NCBI GenBank assembly: GCA_944385535.1
Contig: CALWXR010000010.1
Location: 1 to 55,744 of the forward strand
Length of the DNA stretch: 55,744 nt
Source of the DNA: an uncultured Oscillospiraceae bacterium
Lineage (GTDB): Bacteria > Bacillota > Clostridia > Oscillospirales > Oscillospiraceae
Reading direction: 5' to 3'
A program made the position numbers and the translations under genes. Under the pieces are notes generated by a model, which was not told the DNA's origin, ran no database searches, and saw only the letters and a program-made list of their open reading frames with translations. The number at the start of each line of letters is the position of its first letter. The stretch's first letter is position 1. This document shows, piece after piece, positions 34,191 to 42,495 of this stretch.

Positions 34191-35021
34191 TCAGCTCTCA
34201 AACCCCACCATCACGCAGCCCCGTTCTCCGTAGAAGCTGCACAGACCGGTGAAGGGCATAATCCCCCCGTCGATTTCTCCGTAAGCCTCCTGAATCAGCT
34301 TCAACATCGCTTTTGCGCCGTTTTCGTTAAAGCTGTGGCCGATGCGAACCTTGCCGCCCCGGTATCCGGCGGCCTTCATCTCCCGCAGGATCCCCTCCAG
34401 ACTCTTGCTCTCGCCCCGAACCTTATGCAGCTGCTGCAAGGTGCCCGTGTCGCTGGCCTTGCCCACAATGCGGATGTTCAGGAAGCCCACCGCCTTGGCG
34501 ATCAAGGGAGACACCCGGCCGTTTTTCGCCATATTGTTCAGGCTCTCCAAAGTGAACATCAGATGGGTCTTTTGCATATAGCCATGGATCCGCTCCTGGA
34601 TCTTTTCAAAAGCCAGCCCCTGACGGATCAGCTCTCTCAGCTTTTCGATAATCAGCACCATCTCCGGCCCTACGGACAGGGTATCCAGGCAGCACACCTT
34701 CCGGTCAGGATGCTGCTCCTCGTACACCTGCTTTGCCTGGAGCGCGGCGTTGTGGCAGCCGGACAGATTGCTGGTGATGGCCACGGTGAATACACGCTCC
34801 GCATCGCCGAAGGCCTCCAGCCATTCCCCAACGTTGGGGCAGGAGGTGGTGGAGCGGCCCTTGTAGCTTTCGATGAACCCCATCATTTCCACTGTATCCA
34901 AATCGGCGTCGTCCACAAATTCCCGCTCATCGGTGACAATCTTCAGCGGGACGGTGGCATAGTCCACCCCCTCAAAGGTAAGCATATTACAGGACGAATC
35001 CGCTACGATCTTAAATTTCAT
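34191..35021 (-). CDS. DegV family fatty-acid-binding protein
   Basis: 276 aa. DegV/FakB proteins hold a fatty acid in a buried pocket and present it to the FakA kinase. Visible landmarks: FKIVADSSCNML at the N-terminus, then GRSTTSCPNVGEWLEAF (Thr/Ser pair binding the carboxylate) and FTVAITSNLSGCHNAA. The C-terminal domain includes FTLESLNNMAKNGRVSPL and RIGHSF with the conserved His. A YloV/FakA-type protein is in the same window (21072-22706), so a fatty-acid kinase pair is plausible. Start ATG at 35021, preceded by GAGGGATCGTC. Divergent from the DUF1836 gene with its own promoter. Confidence 0.93.
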   Translation of the reverse strand: MKFKIVADSSCNMLTFEGVDYATVPLKIVTDEREFVDDADLDTVEMMGFIESYKGRSTTSCPNVGEWLEAFGDAERVFTVAITSNLSGCHNAALQAKQVYEEQHPDRKVCCLDTLSVGPEMVLIIEKLRELIRQGLAFEKIQERIHGYMQKTHLMFTLESLNNMAKNGRVSPLIAKAVGFLNIRIVGKASDTGTLQQLHKVRGESKSLEGILREMKAAGYRGGKVRIGHSFNENGAKAMLKLIQEAYGEIDGGIMPFTGLCSFYGERGCVMVGFES

Positions 35022-35074
35022 GACGATCCCTCATTTTTCAGTACGTTTTCATCGGGTTTTTAATAACCGATTAC

Positions 35075-35103
35075 ATTGTATCAGCTGTCCTACGCAAAGT
35101 CAA
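35075..35103 (-). promoter_or_regulatory. Promoter of degV-type gene
   Basis: Minus-strand TTGACT (35103-35098), 17 bp, TACAAT (35080-35075). Confidence 0.8.
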
Positions 35104-35130
35104 TAGAATCTTAAGATAAGTTTTCCAACA

Positions 35131-35158
35131 TTGACATTTCAGGTTTTTTTAGTATAAT
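35131..35158 (+). promoter_or_regulatory. Promoter of the DUF1836 gene
   Basis: Perfect TTGACA (35131-35136), 16 bp, TATAAT (35153-35158). The -10 box ends only 17 bp before the ATG at 35176, so the mRNA leader is about 10 nt or less. Confidence 0.85.
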
Positions 35159-35175
35159 GGAATCCGGTGATATTC

Positions 35176-35700
35176 ATGAAACAGGAAACAAAACAGTGTA
35201 TTTCCGACAGCATCCGTACCTTCCGTCTGCCCCGGTATCAGGAGATCCCCACGGTTGGGCTGTATTTGGAGCAGACAACCAAATACATCTGCGAGTATCT
35301 GGCCCCCTTGCAGGAGAACGCCATTACCAACTCCATGATCAGCAACTATGTAAAAAAGCGGCTGGTATCCAATCCGGTGAAAAAGCAGTACAGCCGGGAT
35401 CAGATCGCCTATCTATTCTTCATTGCCATCGGTAAAAACGTCCTTTCCCTGGATGCGCTTTCGGATTTTTTCCAGCTTCAGCAGCGAACCTACACGGTAG
35501 AAAAGGCCTACAACTATTTCTGCGATGAATTTGAAAGCCTGCTGCAATTCAGCTTTGAAATGAAGGATTCGGTGGATACCCTCAGCGGGGACGACTCCGA
35601 CGAAAAAAGGCTCCTTCACACCTGCATCGCCGCGGTGGTTCAGAAGATCTACCTGGAAAAGTGTCTGCAAGCCATTGTCCGGGAATGGGAGGACGAATAG
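35176..35700 (+). CDS. DUF1836 domain protein
   Basis: 174 aa (ATG 35176; a GTG at 35167 is possible). Mostly helical: RLPRYQEIPTVGLYLEQTTK, then YICEYLAPLQENAITNSMIS and NYVKKRLVSNPVKKQYSRDQ, which looks like a MerR-type winged HTH followed by a helical bundle; this is the DUF1836 architecture of Clostridia and Bacilli. It is probably a DNA-binding regulator, but no target or ligand is known. No convincing ribosome site: the -10 box is too close, so translation from a near-leaderless mRNA is likely. Followed by a strong terminator. Confidence 0.82.
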   Translation: MKQETKQCISDSIRTFRLPRYQEIPTVGLYLEQTTKYICEYLAPLQENAITNSMISNYVKKRLVSNPVKKQYSRDQIAYLFFIAIGKNVLSLDALSDFFQLQQRTYTVEKAYNYFCDEFESLLQFSFEMKDSVDTLSGDDSDEKRLLHTCIAAVVQKIYLEKCLQAIVREWEDE

Positions 35701-35706
35701 CACAAG

Positions 35707-35734
35707 CCGAAGAGGGTTCCCTCTTCGGTTTTTT
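35707..35734 (+). terminator. Terminator after the DUF1836 gene
   Basis: CCGAAGAGG (35707-35715) with CCTCTTCGG (35720-35728), loop GTTC, tail TTTTTT. Confidence 0.9.
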
Positions 35735-35758
35735 GTATGGGGGAAGCCTGACTCACGA

Positions 35759-35787
35759 TTGACTTTTTCCCCTGTTTGTGAAATAAT
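35759..35787 (+). promoter_or_regulatory. Promoter of aspS
   Basis: TTGACT (35759-35764), 17 bp, AATAAT (35782-35787). No T-box leader: only about 45 nt separate the start site from the ATG. Confidence 0.7.
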
Positions 35788-35837
35788 ATGTGGGTTAAGA
35801 TTAGAAAACCACCAGAAATAAGAGAGGTTTGTTTTTT

Positions 35838-37610
35838 ATGCTGCAATCCAGAACCCATAACTGCGGCGAACTGCGGCTTTCCGACGCGGGAAAGTCCGTT
35901 ACCATCGTCGGCTGGCTGGAGAACGTCCGGGAGGTCGGCTCCAACTTCGCTTTCTGCGTTCTGCGGGACTACTACGGCACTACCCAGGTGGTCATTGAGA
36001 ACCAGGAAATGATGAACATCATCAAGCCCATCAACAAAGAATCCACCCTGTCCGTCACCGGCATCGTCCGGGAGCGGGAGAGCAAGAACCCCAAGCTCCC
36101 CACCGGCGACATTGAAGTGGTGCCGGAAACGATTCAGGTGCTGGGCAAGTGCATCCACAATCAGCTGCCCTTTGAGATCAACAAGAGCCGGGAGGCGGAC
36201 GAGAACACCCGCCTGAAGTACCGGTTCCTGGATCTGCGGAATCCCGCCGTCAAGTCCAACATCGTGCTGCGCTGCCAGGTGGTGGCGGAGCTGCGCCGGC
36301 TGATGACGGAAAAGGGCTTTTTGGAGATCACCACCCCCATCCTCACCGCCTCCTCTCCGGAAGGCGCCCGGGACTATCTGGTGCCCGCCCGGAACCACCC
36401 CGGCAAATTTTACGCCCTGCCCCAGGCTCCCCAGCAGTTCAAGCAGCTGCTGATGACCGCGGGCTTTGACAAGTATTTCCAGATCGCCCCCTGCTTCCGG
36501 GACGAGGACGCCCGGGCGGACCGGACCCCCGGCGAGTTCTACCAGCTGGATATGGAAATGGCCTTCGCCACCCAGGAGGATGTGCTGTCCACCCTGGAGG
36601 ATGTGCTGGTGCCGGTGTTTGAGAAATTCGGCAAGTACAGCCGGGTCTCCCAGGCCCCCTTCCGCCACATCCCCTTCAACGAGGCCATGGAGCGCTACGG
36701 CTCCGACAAGCCGGACCTGCGGATCGACCTGGAGATCCAGGACATCACCGATCTGGTTCAGGAAAGCGGCTTCGGCCCCTTCACCGGCGCCACCGTCAAG
36801 GCGGTGGTGGTTCACGACTTCACCCAGGCCCGGAAGTGGATCGACAAGCTCCTGGCCGATGTGGAGGTGCAGACCGGCAATAAGGCCTGCTGGGTCAAAG
36901 TGGACGAAAACGGCAATCTCACCGGCGGCGTTTCCAAGTTCCTCACCGGCTGCCAGGAGGCCCTGACCCGGCGGCTGGATCTGAAGCCCGGCAGCTTCGT
37001 GTGCATGGCCGCGGGCAAAAAGGCCGCCGCCCAAAAGACCGCCGGCGTCATCCGCACATTGCTTGGCAAGCGGGTCCCCGGCCACTTTGATGAAGAGCAG
37101 TACGCCCTGTGCTGGATCGTGGACTTCCCCATGTACGAAATCGGCGAGGAATCCGGCCAGCTGGAATTCTGCCACAATCCCTTCTCCATGCCCCAGGGCG
37201 GTCTGAAGGCCCTGGAAGCGGCGGAGGGCAACACCGAGAAGCTGCTGGCCATCAACGCCAACCAGTACGACCTGGTGTGCAACGGCTACGAGTCCGCCTC
37301 CGGCGCGGTTCGGAATCACGACCCGGAGATCATGGTCAAGGCCTTCCAGATGGTGGGCCTGGGAGAAGAGGACGTAAAGGCCAAGTTCCCCGCCATGTAC
37401 AACGCCTTCACCTACGGCGCGCCCCCCCACGCCGGCGCCGCCCCCGGTGTGGACCGTCTGATTATGCTGCTCACCGGTGAAGAGTCCATCCGGGAGGTCA
37501 TCACCTTCCCCATGAACAAAAACGCCCAGGATCTGATGATGGGCGCGCCCACCACCGTGGACAAGAGCCAGCTGGACACCGTTCACATCGCCCTGCTGGA
37601 AGAAGAATAA
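35838..37610 (+). CDS. aspS: Aspartyl-tRNA synthetase
   Basis: 590 aa, the usual bacterial length. N-terminal OB-fold anticodon-binding domain (VTIVGWLENVREVGSNFAFC), then the class II core: motif 2 FRDEDARADRTPGEFYQLDME and motif 3 GVDRLIMLLTGEESIREV. The bacterial GAD insertion is present (about 285-410). Catalyses Asp-tRNA(Asp) formation; whether it also charges tRNA(Asn) depends on Gat amidotransferase genes not in this window. Start ATG at 35838 (AGAGAGG about 10 nt before); a TTG at 35829 is an alternative. Confidence 0.97.
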   Translation: MLQSRTHNCGELRLSDAGKSVTIVGWLENVREVGSNFAFCVLRDYYGTTQVVIENQEMMNIIKPINKESTLSVTGIVRERESKNPKLPTGDIEVVPETIQVLGKCIHNQLPFEINKSREADENTRLKYRFLDLRNPAVKSNIVLRCQVVAELRRLMTEKGFLEITTPILTASSPEGARDYLVPARNHPGKFYALPQAPQQFKQLLMTAGFDKYFQIAPCFRDEDARADRTPGEFYQLDMEMAFATQEDVLSTLEDVLVPVFEKFGKYSRVSQAPFRHIPFNEAMERYGSDKPDLRIDLEIQDITDLVQESGFGPFTGATVKAVVVHDFTQARKWIDKLLADVEVQTGNKACWVKVDENGNLTGGVSKFLTGCQEALTRRLDLKPGSFVCMAAGKKAAAQKTAGVIRTLLGKRVPGHFDEEQYALCWIVDFPMYEIGEESGQLEFCHNPFSMPQGGLKALEAAEGNTEKLLAINANQYDLVCNGYESASGAVRNHDPEIMVKAFQMVGLGEEDVKAKFPAMYNAFTYGAPPHAGAAPGVDRLIMLLTGEESIREVITFPMNKNAQDLMMGAPTTVDKSQLDTVHIALLEEE

Positions 37611-37616
37611 TATCAC

Positions 37617-37650
37617 GGCGTCCCACATCCAAGGTGGGACGCCATCCTTT
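37617..37650 (+). terminator. Terminator after aspS
   Basis: GGCGTCCCAC (37617-37626) with GTGGGACGCC (37634-37643), tail ATCCTTTATT. Confidence 0.8.
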
Positions 37651-37678
37651 ATTATTCCTATAAATTTTTTTCGGATCC

Positions 37679-37703
37679 GCAACGAATCTCCTTTTTTGTC
37701 GAG
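37679..37703 (+). promoter_or_regulatory. Candidate ECF-type autoregulatory promoter
   Basis: GCAACGAA (37679-37686) and TTGTCGAG (37696-37703) resemble an ECF -35 (AAC) and -10 (GTC) pair; 14 bp separate AAC from GTC, slightly short. Position just before the sigma gene fits autoregulation. Inference only. Confidence 0.35.
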
Positions 37704-37728
37704 ATAATAAGTGAAAGGAAGTGCCGCC

Positions 37729-38289
37729 ATGGAAGATGAACAGATCGTAAGCCTATACTGGAACCGGGATGAATCCGCCATCCGGGAGACGGAAATCAAA
37801 TACGACCGTTACCTGACCAAAATCGCTTACAATATCCTTGCCAACCAGGAGGACAGCCGGGAGGTGGTCAACGATACCTACCTTGCCGCCTGGAACTCCA
37901 TGCCGCCCCACCGGCCCAGCATTTTATCTACTTATCTTGCCAAGATCACCCGCCGGGGCTCCATCACCCTGTTCCGCTACCACACCCGAAATAAGCGGAG
38001 AGACTCCCAGTACGCCCTGTCCTTAAATGAGCTGGAGCAGTGCGTCTCCGGGGGCAACACCACGGAGGATCTGGTGAATGTAAAACTGCTGGCGGACACC
38101 ATCGGTGTGTTTCTGCGCCTGCAATCGGAGGAGGCCCGGAACGTATTCATCGGAAGATATTACTATCTGGACTCGGTGAAGGAAATCGCCGCCTACTGCT
38201 CCATGAGCGAAAGCAAGGTCAAATCCCTGCTCTTTCGCACCCGGGCGGGACTGAAACAATACTTACAGCAGGAGGGATTTTCATTATGA
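37729..38289 (+). CDS. ECF-like RNA polymerase sigma-70 factor
   Basis: 186 aa (ATG 37729; AAAGGAAG 8 nt before). Region 2: KYDRYLTKIAYNILANQEDS then REVVNDTYLAAWNSMPPHRP, the typical sigma-70 r2 with the DTYLAAWNS core. Linker, then region 4: VFIGRYYYLDSVKEIAAYCS and MSESKVKSLLFRTRAGLKQY, a clear HTH for -35 recognition. It directs transcription of a small stress regulon. Its stop overlaps the ATG of the next gene, a membrane protein likely to be its anti-sigma or co-regulator. Confidence 0.9.
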   Translation: MEDEQIVSLYWNRDESAIRETEIKYDRYLTKIAYNILANQEDSREVVNDTYLAAWNSMPPHRPSILSTYLAKITRRGSITLFRYHTRNKRRDSQYALSLNELEQCVSGGNTTEDLVNVKLLADTIGVFLRLQSEEARNVFIGRYYYLDSVKEIAAYCSMSESKVKSLLFRTRAGLKQYLQQEGFSL

Positions 38290-38960
38290 CTGCCGAACAG
38301 ATTCATGACGCCCTGACTCTGCTTCCCGCCGATTTGATCGCCCCTACCGACGAGCTGCGCCGCCGCCCCCGGAAAAGAACTATTTCCTGGCGTCCCATCG
38401 CCGCCGCTGCCGCCTGTCTGGCCCTCCTGCTGACCCTGGGCTGGCCTCTGCTCCGGCCGAAAGGCGGCGCTTCCCAGGACGCGGCCAGCGCCCAGGCCCC
38501 CAATGCCATGCTGGAAATGGACTTGGCGGAATCCGCCTCGGAAGAATCCGACGCCGGAACCGGCACCATCGACCTGAGCCAGATCCAATGCCTGTATCTG
38601 CCCTCCGCCGCCAGCGGCTCCGTTCCCGCCCCGGACACCAAAGTAAGCAGCCTGTCCACCGCCGCGGTGATCCGCTCTTCCAAAGAGCTGGAAAGCGCCC
38701 TCCCCCCGGAACTGCTGAACGATTGCCGGGACTATGACGGCGTCTGGTTTGAGACCCAGGATCTGATTCTGGTGGTCCTTTCCCAAGTCAGTGAAGGGTC
38801 CCTTCCCCAGGTCGAATCTGTAAACCGCACCCAGGACGGGTGGGAGGTGGTCTTAAGCAGCCTTCCCGCTTCCGGAGAAGGCCGGTGCTTCCTGCTGATC
38901 CCCACCGCCAAAAACCTGATCGGCCCTCATGAGGCCGTCACCGTCATCTCCAAGGAATAG
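38286..38960 (+). CDS. Membrane protein, probable anti-sigma/co-regulator of the ECF factor
   Basis: 224 aa starting at the overlapping ATGA (38286-38289). N-terminal cytoplasmic part MTAEQIHDALTLLPADLIAP-TDELRRRPRKR, one TM helix (about 37-55: PIAAAAACLALLLTLGWPLL), then an extracytoplasmic domain (about 60-224) ending with GRCFLLIPTAKNLIGP. There is no zinc HxxxCxxC motif, so it is not a ZAS anti-sigma; the short cytoplasmic segment resembles that of Clostridial sigma-linked proteins. Role is inferred from translational coupling to the sigma gene. Confidence 0.7.
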   Translation: MTAEQIHDALTLLPADLIAPTDELRRRPRKRTISWRPIAAAAACLALLLTLGWPLLRPKGGASQDAASAQAPNAMLEMDLAESASEESDAGTGTIDLSQIQCLYLPSAASGSVPAPDTKVSSLSTAAVIRSSKELESALPPELLNDCRDYDGVWFETQDLILVVLSQVSEGSLPQVESVNRTQDGWEVVLSSLPASGEGRCFLLIPTAKNLIGPHEAVTVISKE

Positions 38961-38971
38961 GAGGTTTTCTT

Positions 38972-39064
38972 ATGTGCCATCGTCATATTTTGCTGGTCAC
39001 CGTTTTGCTGTGGATTCTGGTACTGTCCCTGGTGCTGGCCCTTTCCCCGGCGCTGAAACTGTAA
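38972..39064 (+). CDS. 30-aa hydrophobic membrane peptide
   Basis: ATG at 38972, TAA at 39062. The peptide is MCHRHILLVTVLLWILVLSL followed by VLALSPALKL: one TM segment with a Cys/His/Arg N-terminus. A textbook AGGAGG is 8 nt before the ATG, and the gene begins 11 bp after the anti-sigma stop, so it belongs to the sigma operon. Unannotated small membrane proteins are common in such operons. Function unknown; could modulate the anti-sigma. Confidence 0.6.
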   Translation: MCHRHILLVTVLLWILVLSLVLALSPALKL

Positions 39065-39083
39065 AAACATTTTTTCCGATCCT

Positions 39084-39113
39084 GTTTAACCTCCGGAAAA
39101 AGGGGCTATACTC
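39084..39113 (+). promoter_or_regulatory. Candidate sigma-F/G-type promoter of the SpoIIQ-like gene
   Basis: GTTTA (39084-39088), 15 bp, GGCTATACTC (39104-39113) fits the sigma-F pattern GYWTA and GGNNANANT. A start site near 39119 puts the GGAGGTG at the very 5' end. In B. subtilis spoIIQ is sigma-F-controlled. Confidence 0.45.
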
Positions 39114-39136
39114 AGCTTCGGAGGTGCTTAAATCAC

Positions 39137-39832
39137 ATGAGCGACAACAAACATTTTGGCCGCGGCTTCGGCGGTAAGGGCTATTACATAGCCCTGATCC
39201 TGTGCGCCGCCGCCATCGGGATCACAAGCTATGTATACTATCGAAACACAGAAAACGTGGAGGAGGTCTCCGTTCAGGAAAGTTACGGAGAGGATGTGCT
39301 GGTTGACGTGGTGGCCACAGAGGACGTGCCCGCGCTGGCCACCCAGCCTCAGGCCACCCAGCCTGCCGCCACAACCCCGCCTTCCACCGCCGCCACCACG
39401 CCTACGGTAAAAAAGGCGATGAAAACCGTTTCTCCCGTATCCGGCGAGGAGATCTCCGGATACTCCATGGAGGCCCTGAGCTATAATCAGACCACCCGGG
39501 ATTGGCGGGTTCACAACGGTGTGGACATTGCGGCTGAAGCCGGAACGGAGGTGGTAGCCGCCGCCGACGGGGAGGTGTACACCGTCTACGAGGATGACGC
39601 CATGGGCCATACGGTGGTGATCCGTCACCAGGACGGCTATATCACCAAGTATTCCAGCCTGAGTCAGGATGTGGTCGTACAGCCCGGCGACACCGTCACC
39701 GCGGGTCAGGTCATTGGCTACGCCAGCGACAGCGCCCTGCTGGAAACCACCCTGGGCAGCCATGTTCATTTCAGCGTCACCTGCCAGGACAAGCCCATGG
39801 ACCCGGCGGAATTCTTAAGCATCGGACAATAA
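39137..39832 (+). CDS. spoIIQ: SpoIIQ-like M23 (LytM) peptidase
   Basis: 231 aa. One N-terminal TM (about 17-35: YIALILCAAAIGITSYVYY), a Thr/Pro/Ala-rich linker (about 60-95), then a LytM domain. Zn ligands are all present: WRVHNGVDIAAEAG (His, Asp) and GSHVHFSV (HxH). In B. subtilis SpoIIQ the metal site is lost, but clostridial SpoIIQ keeps it, as here. SpoIIQ anchors the forespore side of the engulfment channel with SpoIIIAH. GGAGGTG before the ATG. Alternative: a generic cell-wall M23 endopeptidase. Followed by a terminator. Confidence 0.75.
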   Translation: MSDNKHFGRGFGGKGYYIALILCAAAIGITSYVYYRNTENVEEVSVQESYGEDVLVDVVATEDVPALATQPQATQPAATTPPSTAATTPTVKKAMKTVSPVSGEEISGYSMEALSYNQTTRDWRVHNGVDIAAEAGTEVVAAADGEVYTVYEDDAMGHTVVIRHQDGYITKYSSLSQDVVVQPGDTVTAGQVIGYASDSALLETTLGSHVHFSVTCQDKPMDPAEFLSIGQ

Positions 39833-39846
39833 TCTTCTCTCCTATA

Positions 39847-39886
39847 AAACCAGCCCACGCCGTTTGGCGCGGGCTGGTTTGCTTCT
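39847..39886 (+). terminator. Terminator after the SpoIIQ-like gene
   Basis: AACCAGCCCACGCC (39848-39861) with GGCGCGGGCTGGTT (39866-39879; one mismatch), tail TGCTTCTT. Confidence 0.8.
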
Positions 39887-39944
39887 TCACTATACCGCGC
39901 CCACGCGAGCAGACGCGCCCGCTGAATGGCACGCAGAAAAAACA

Positions 39945-40112
39945 TGTCATCTCGAGCGAAGTCGAGAGATCCACGCATTTACCACCTGTAGGCATGCGCT
40001 TGGCTGCTGGGGTGGAAAGAGTAAGGAAGGAGCCGTGGGGAAGCGCTTACCATTCACCGGCGTGCATTCCGTTCGTGGGTGCGTGGATCTCTCGACTTCG
40101 CTCGAGATGACA
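39945..40112. mobile_element. MITE-like element, copy 2 (perfect 33-bp TIRs)
   Basis: 168 bp bounded by exact 33-bp inverted repeats (39945-39977 and 40080-40112), starting TGTCATCTCGAGCGAAGTCG. Adjacent GCAGAAAAAA on the left and TTTTTTCTGC on the right extend the symmetry. The interior runs in the opposite orientation to copy 1 (15872-16107) and lacks part of its centre. No coding capacity. Confidence 0.88.
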
Positions 40113-40196
40113 TAATTTTTTCTGCCCGGTATCCCTTTAGCCGCCTACAGCCCTTTGCTGCGGACAAAGTGAAGAGTGAATAGTGAAGAGTGAAGA

Positions 40197-40275
40197 AGTG
40201 AGGTATTTTCCTTCGGAAAATGGATTCAAAAAGGAAATCAGCTATTTATAATCATTCCCGAAGGGAATACCACAC
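40197..40275. repeat. Inverted repeat of the GTGAGGTATTT family
   Basis: GTGAGGTATTTTCCTTCGGAA (40198-40218) and CATTCCCGAAGGGAATACCAC (40253-40273) are imperfect inverted arms about 35 bp apart. The outer flanks AATAGTGAAGAG and CTATTCACTATT extend the pairing. Related copies: 45949-46010 (full) and 15493-15515 (half). The remaining gap to the ftsH terminator holds GCTCCCCCCTGGGGCAGGGTG, a fragment of another repeat type; no gene is seen. Confidence 0.7.
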
Positions 40276-40350
40276 CTATTCACTATTCGCTTTTACCTAT
40301 TACTTCCCCTTGCTCCCCCCTGGGGCAGGGTGAGCAGCGAAGGAGGGCAT

Positions 40351-40383
40351 AGAAAACCCCTGCCCTTTTTATCCGGCAGGGGC
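40351..40383 (-). terminator. Terminator after ftsH
   Basis: Minus-strand CCCCTGCC (40382-40375) with GGCAGGGG (40364-40357), tail TTTTCT. Confidence 0.85.
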
Positions 40384-40390
40384 TTGTGTT

Positions 40391-42295
40391 TTATTCCGTT
40401 TCCTCAGCAGGCGCTTCCAATTCGGGCTTCCTGGCCGCGTTCACGTAGGCCATCAGCTCGTCGCCGGTGATGGTCTCCTTCACCAGCAGATACTCGGAGA
40501 TCTCGTCCAGCAGCGCCCGGTTTTCGGTGAGCAGCTGCTTGGCCTGGGCATAGGCGGCGTCCAGAATAATCATAACCTCCCGATCCACCTCGGCGGCGGT
40601 CTCCTGGGAGCAGTCCATATAAGCCTGGCCCTCCAGATACTGGTGCTCCACCGTGGCGGTGGACATGAGGCCGAACTTGTCGCTCATGCCGTACTGGGTG
40701 ACCATGTTCCGGGCCAGAGAGGTGGCCCGCTGAATGTCGTTGGCCGCGCCGGTGGTCTGAATGCCGAACACCACCTGCTCCGCCGCCCGGCCGCCCACCA
40801 GGGTGCGCAGCTCGGTGCGCAGCTCGTCGGCGGTGGACAGGAACTTCTCCTCCTCGGGCATCTGCATGGTGTAGCCCAGGGCCCCGGAGGTGTGGGGCAC
40901 GATGGTGATCTTGGACACCGGCTGGGAGTGCTTCTCCAAAGCCGCCACCAGGGCGTGGCCCACCTCGTGGTAGGCAACCAGTCGCTTTTCCATGTCGGTG
41001 AGCACGGTGTTTTTCTTCTCCGTACCGGCAATCACCGTCTCGAAGGACACCAGCAGATCCTCCTGGTTCACCGCCTTGCGGCCTTGCCGAACCGCCCGCA
41101 GGGCCGCTTCGTTTACCAGGTTGGCCAGATCCGCGCCCACCGCCCCGGCGGTGGCCTGGGCGATTTTCCGCAGATCCACGTCCTCGGAAAGCTTGATCTT
41201 CCGGGTGTGCACCTTCAGGGTGTCCAGCCGCCCCTGGAGATTGGGCCGGTCCACGATGATCCGCCGGTCAAAACGGCCGGGCCGCAGCAGGGCCTTGTCC
41301 AGGATCTCCGGCCGGTTGGTGGCCGCCAGGCACACAATGCCCTTGGAGGGCTCGAAGCCGTCGATTTCGTTCAGCAGCTGATTCAACGTCTGCTCCTGCT
41401 CGGAGTTGTTGCCGTACCGGGTATCCCGGGAGCGGCCTACCGCGTCGATCTCGTCGATGAAAATGATGCAGGGAGCCACCTTGGCCGCCTGCTGGAACAG
41501 ATCCCGCACCCGGCTGGCGCCCATGCCCACGAACATCTCCACGAAATCCGAGCCGGAAATGGAGAAAAAGGGCACGTTCGCCTCTCCGGCCACCGCCTTG
41601 GCAAGCAGGGTCTTGCCGGTGCCGGGAGAGCCTACCAGCAGGGCGCCCTTGGGGAGCTTGGCGCCGATGGCGGTATACTTCTGAGGATTGTGCAGGAAGT
41701 CAATGATCTCCTGCAAGGATTCCTTGGCCTCGTCCTGGCCCGCCACATCCTTGAAGGTGACGCCGGTGGACTTCTCCATATACACCTTGGCCTTGGACTT
41801 GCCGAAGCCGCCCATCATGCCGTCGGCGCTGCCCATGCGCTTGGTAATCATGTTCATCACCAAAAACAGTCCGCCGATCATCACCGCGTAGCTCAGGATC
41901 ATCATAATCATGGAGTTGTCCTCCACGATCTCGTAGTTAACCTTTTCCACCCCCATGTCCACCAGCTCATTGGCCAGGGCCAGAATATCGCCGCCGCTGG
42001 GCATGCCGGTGTAGCAGGCCTTCTGCATGGATGCGGGCTTGGCGGCCTCTTCCTTGGTCATGTAAAGGATCCGGTCATATTTCAGCTCCACCTCTGCCAG
42101 CTGTCCGGCCTCCATGGCCTCCCGGAACTCGGTGTAGGTGGTCTGGGTGTACTGGCTTTGGGAAATGCTGTTGAAGATCCAGCTAAACAGCAGCACGATC
42201 ACCAGCGTAATGATCAGGGCTGTCGCCATGCGGCCCTTGGGCTGGTCGCCGCCCTCGGGCTTTTTATTATTGTTATCATTGCGATTGGGTTCCAC
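40391..42295 (-). CDS. ftsH: ATP-dependent zinc metalloprotease FtsH
   Basis: 634 aa. Two N-terminal TM helices (about 24-44 and 123-145) flank a small extracytoplasmic domain. AAA module: Walker A GSPGTGKT (about residue 219), Walker [16 protein letters not shown] with [19 protein letters not shown]. The protease domain has the zinc motif [11 protein letters not shown] (HExxH) and the third ligand Asp in the later helices. Degrades misfolded and regulatory membrane proteins. Start is GTG at 42295, preceded by CAGGAGGGGGAAGGAAAC. The mRNA is predicted to carry a 166-nt structured repeat in its 5' UTR. Confidence 0.97.
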   Translation of the reverse strand: MEPNRNDNNNKKPEGGDQPKGRMATALIITLVIVLLFSWIFNSISQSQYTQTTYTEFREAMEAGQLAEVELKYDRILYMTKEEAAKPASMQKACYTGMPSGGDILALANELVDMGVEKVNYEIVEDNSMIMMILSYAVMIGGLFLVMNMITKRMGSADGMMGGFGKSKAKVYMEKSTGVTFKDVAGQDEAKESLQEIIDFLHNPQKYTAIGAKLPKGALLVGSPGTGKTLLAKAVAGEANVPFFSISGSDFVEMFVGMGASRVRDLFQQAAKVAPCIIFIDEIDAVGRSRDTRYGNNSEQEQTLNQLLNEIDGFEPSKGIVCLAATNRPEILDKALLRPGRFDRRIIVDRPNLQGRLDTLKVHTRKIKLSEDVDLRKIAQATAGAVGADLANLVNEAALRAVRQGRKAVNQEDLLVSFETVIAGTEKKNTVLTDMEKRLVAYHEVGHALVAALEKHSQPVSKITIVPHTSGALGYTMQMPEEEKFLSTADELRTELRTLVGGRAAEQVVFGIQTTGAANDIQRATSLARNMVTQYGMSDKFGLMSTATVEHQYLEGQAYMDCSQETAAEVDREVMIILDAAYAQAKQLLTENRALLDEISEYLLVKETITGDELMAYVNAARKPELEAPAEETE

Positions 42296-42323
42296 GTTTC
42301 CTTCCCCCTCCTGATTCGCTTAC

Positions 42324-42490
42324 AAGGAACCTCTGATGAAACCGGCAAGCGGGGATGCCCTGTGCGTTTGGCTCAGCCGTCGCTTCAAAAAGCAGAGGAA
42401 TACCGCCTATGTATTTCCCGCGTTTTGACCCCCACGGACGGGACAAAGGATTCGGGCTTAAGCCGCAGACGATTGATTCAGAGGATTCTT
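42324..42490 (-). repeat. Structured 166-bp repeat, copy A, in the ftsH 5' UTR
   Basis: Read on the minus strand it begins AAGAATCCTCTGAATCAATCGTC and ends CATCAGAGGTTCCTT. Outer arms pair (CCTCTGA/TCAGAGG). The centre is a hairpin TCAAAACGCGGGAAATAC-loop-GTATTCCTCTGCTTTTTGA. The homologous copy B is at 51267-51431. The -10 box of the putative ftsH promoter ends 6 bp upstream of it and the ftsH ribosome site is about 10 bp downstream, so it is wholly within the leader mRNA. Confidence 0.75.
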
Positions 42491-42495
42491 CGCAC

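Noticed and set aside
35649-37799. 716-aa minus frame over aspS
   Set aside because: Shadow of aspS; no start signal or domain.
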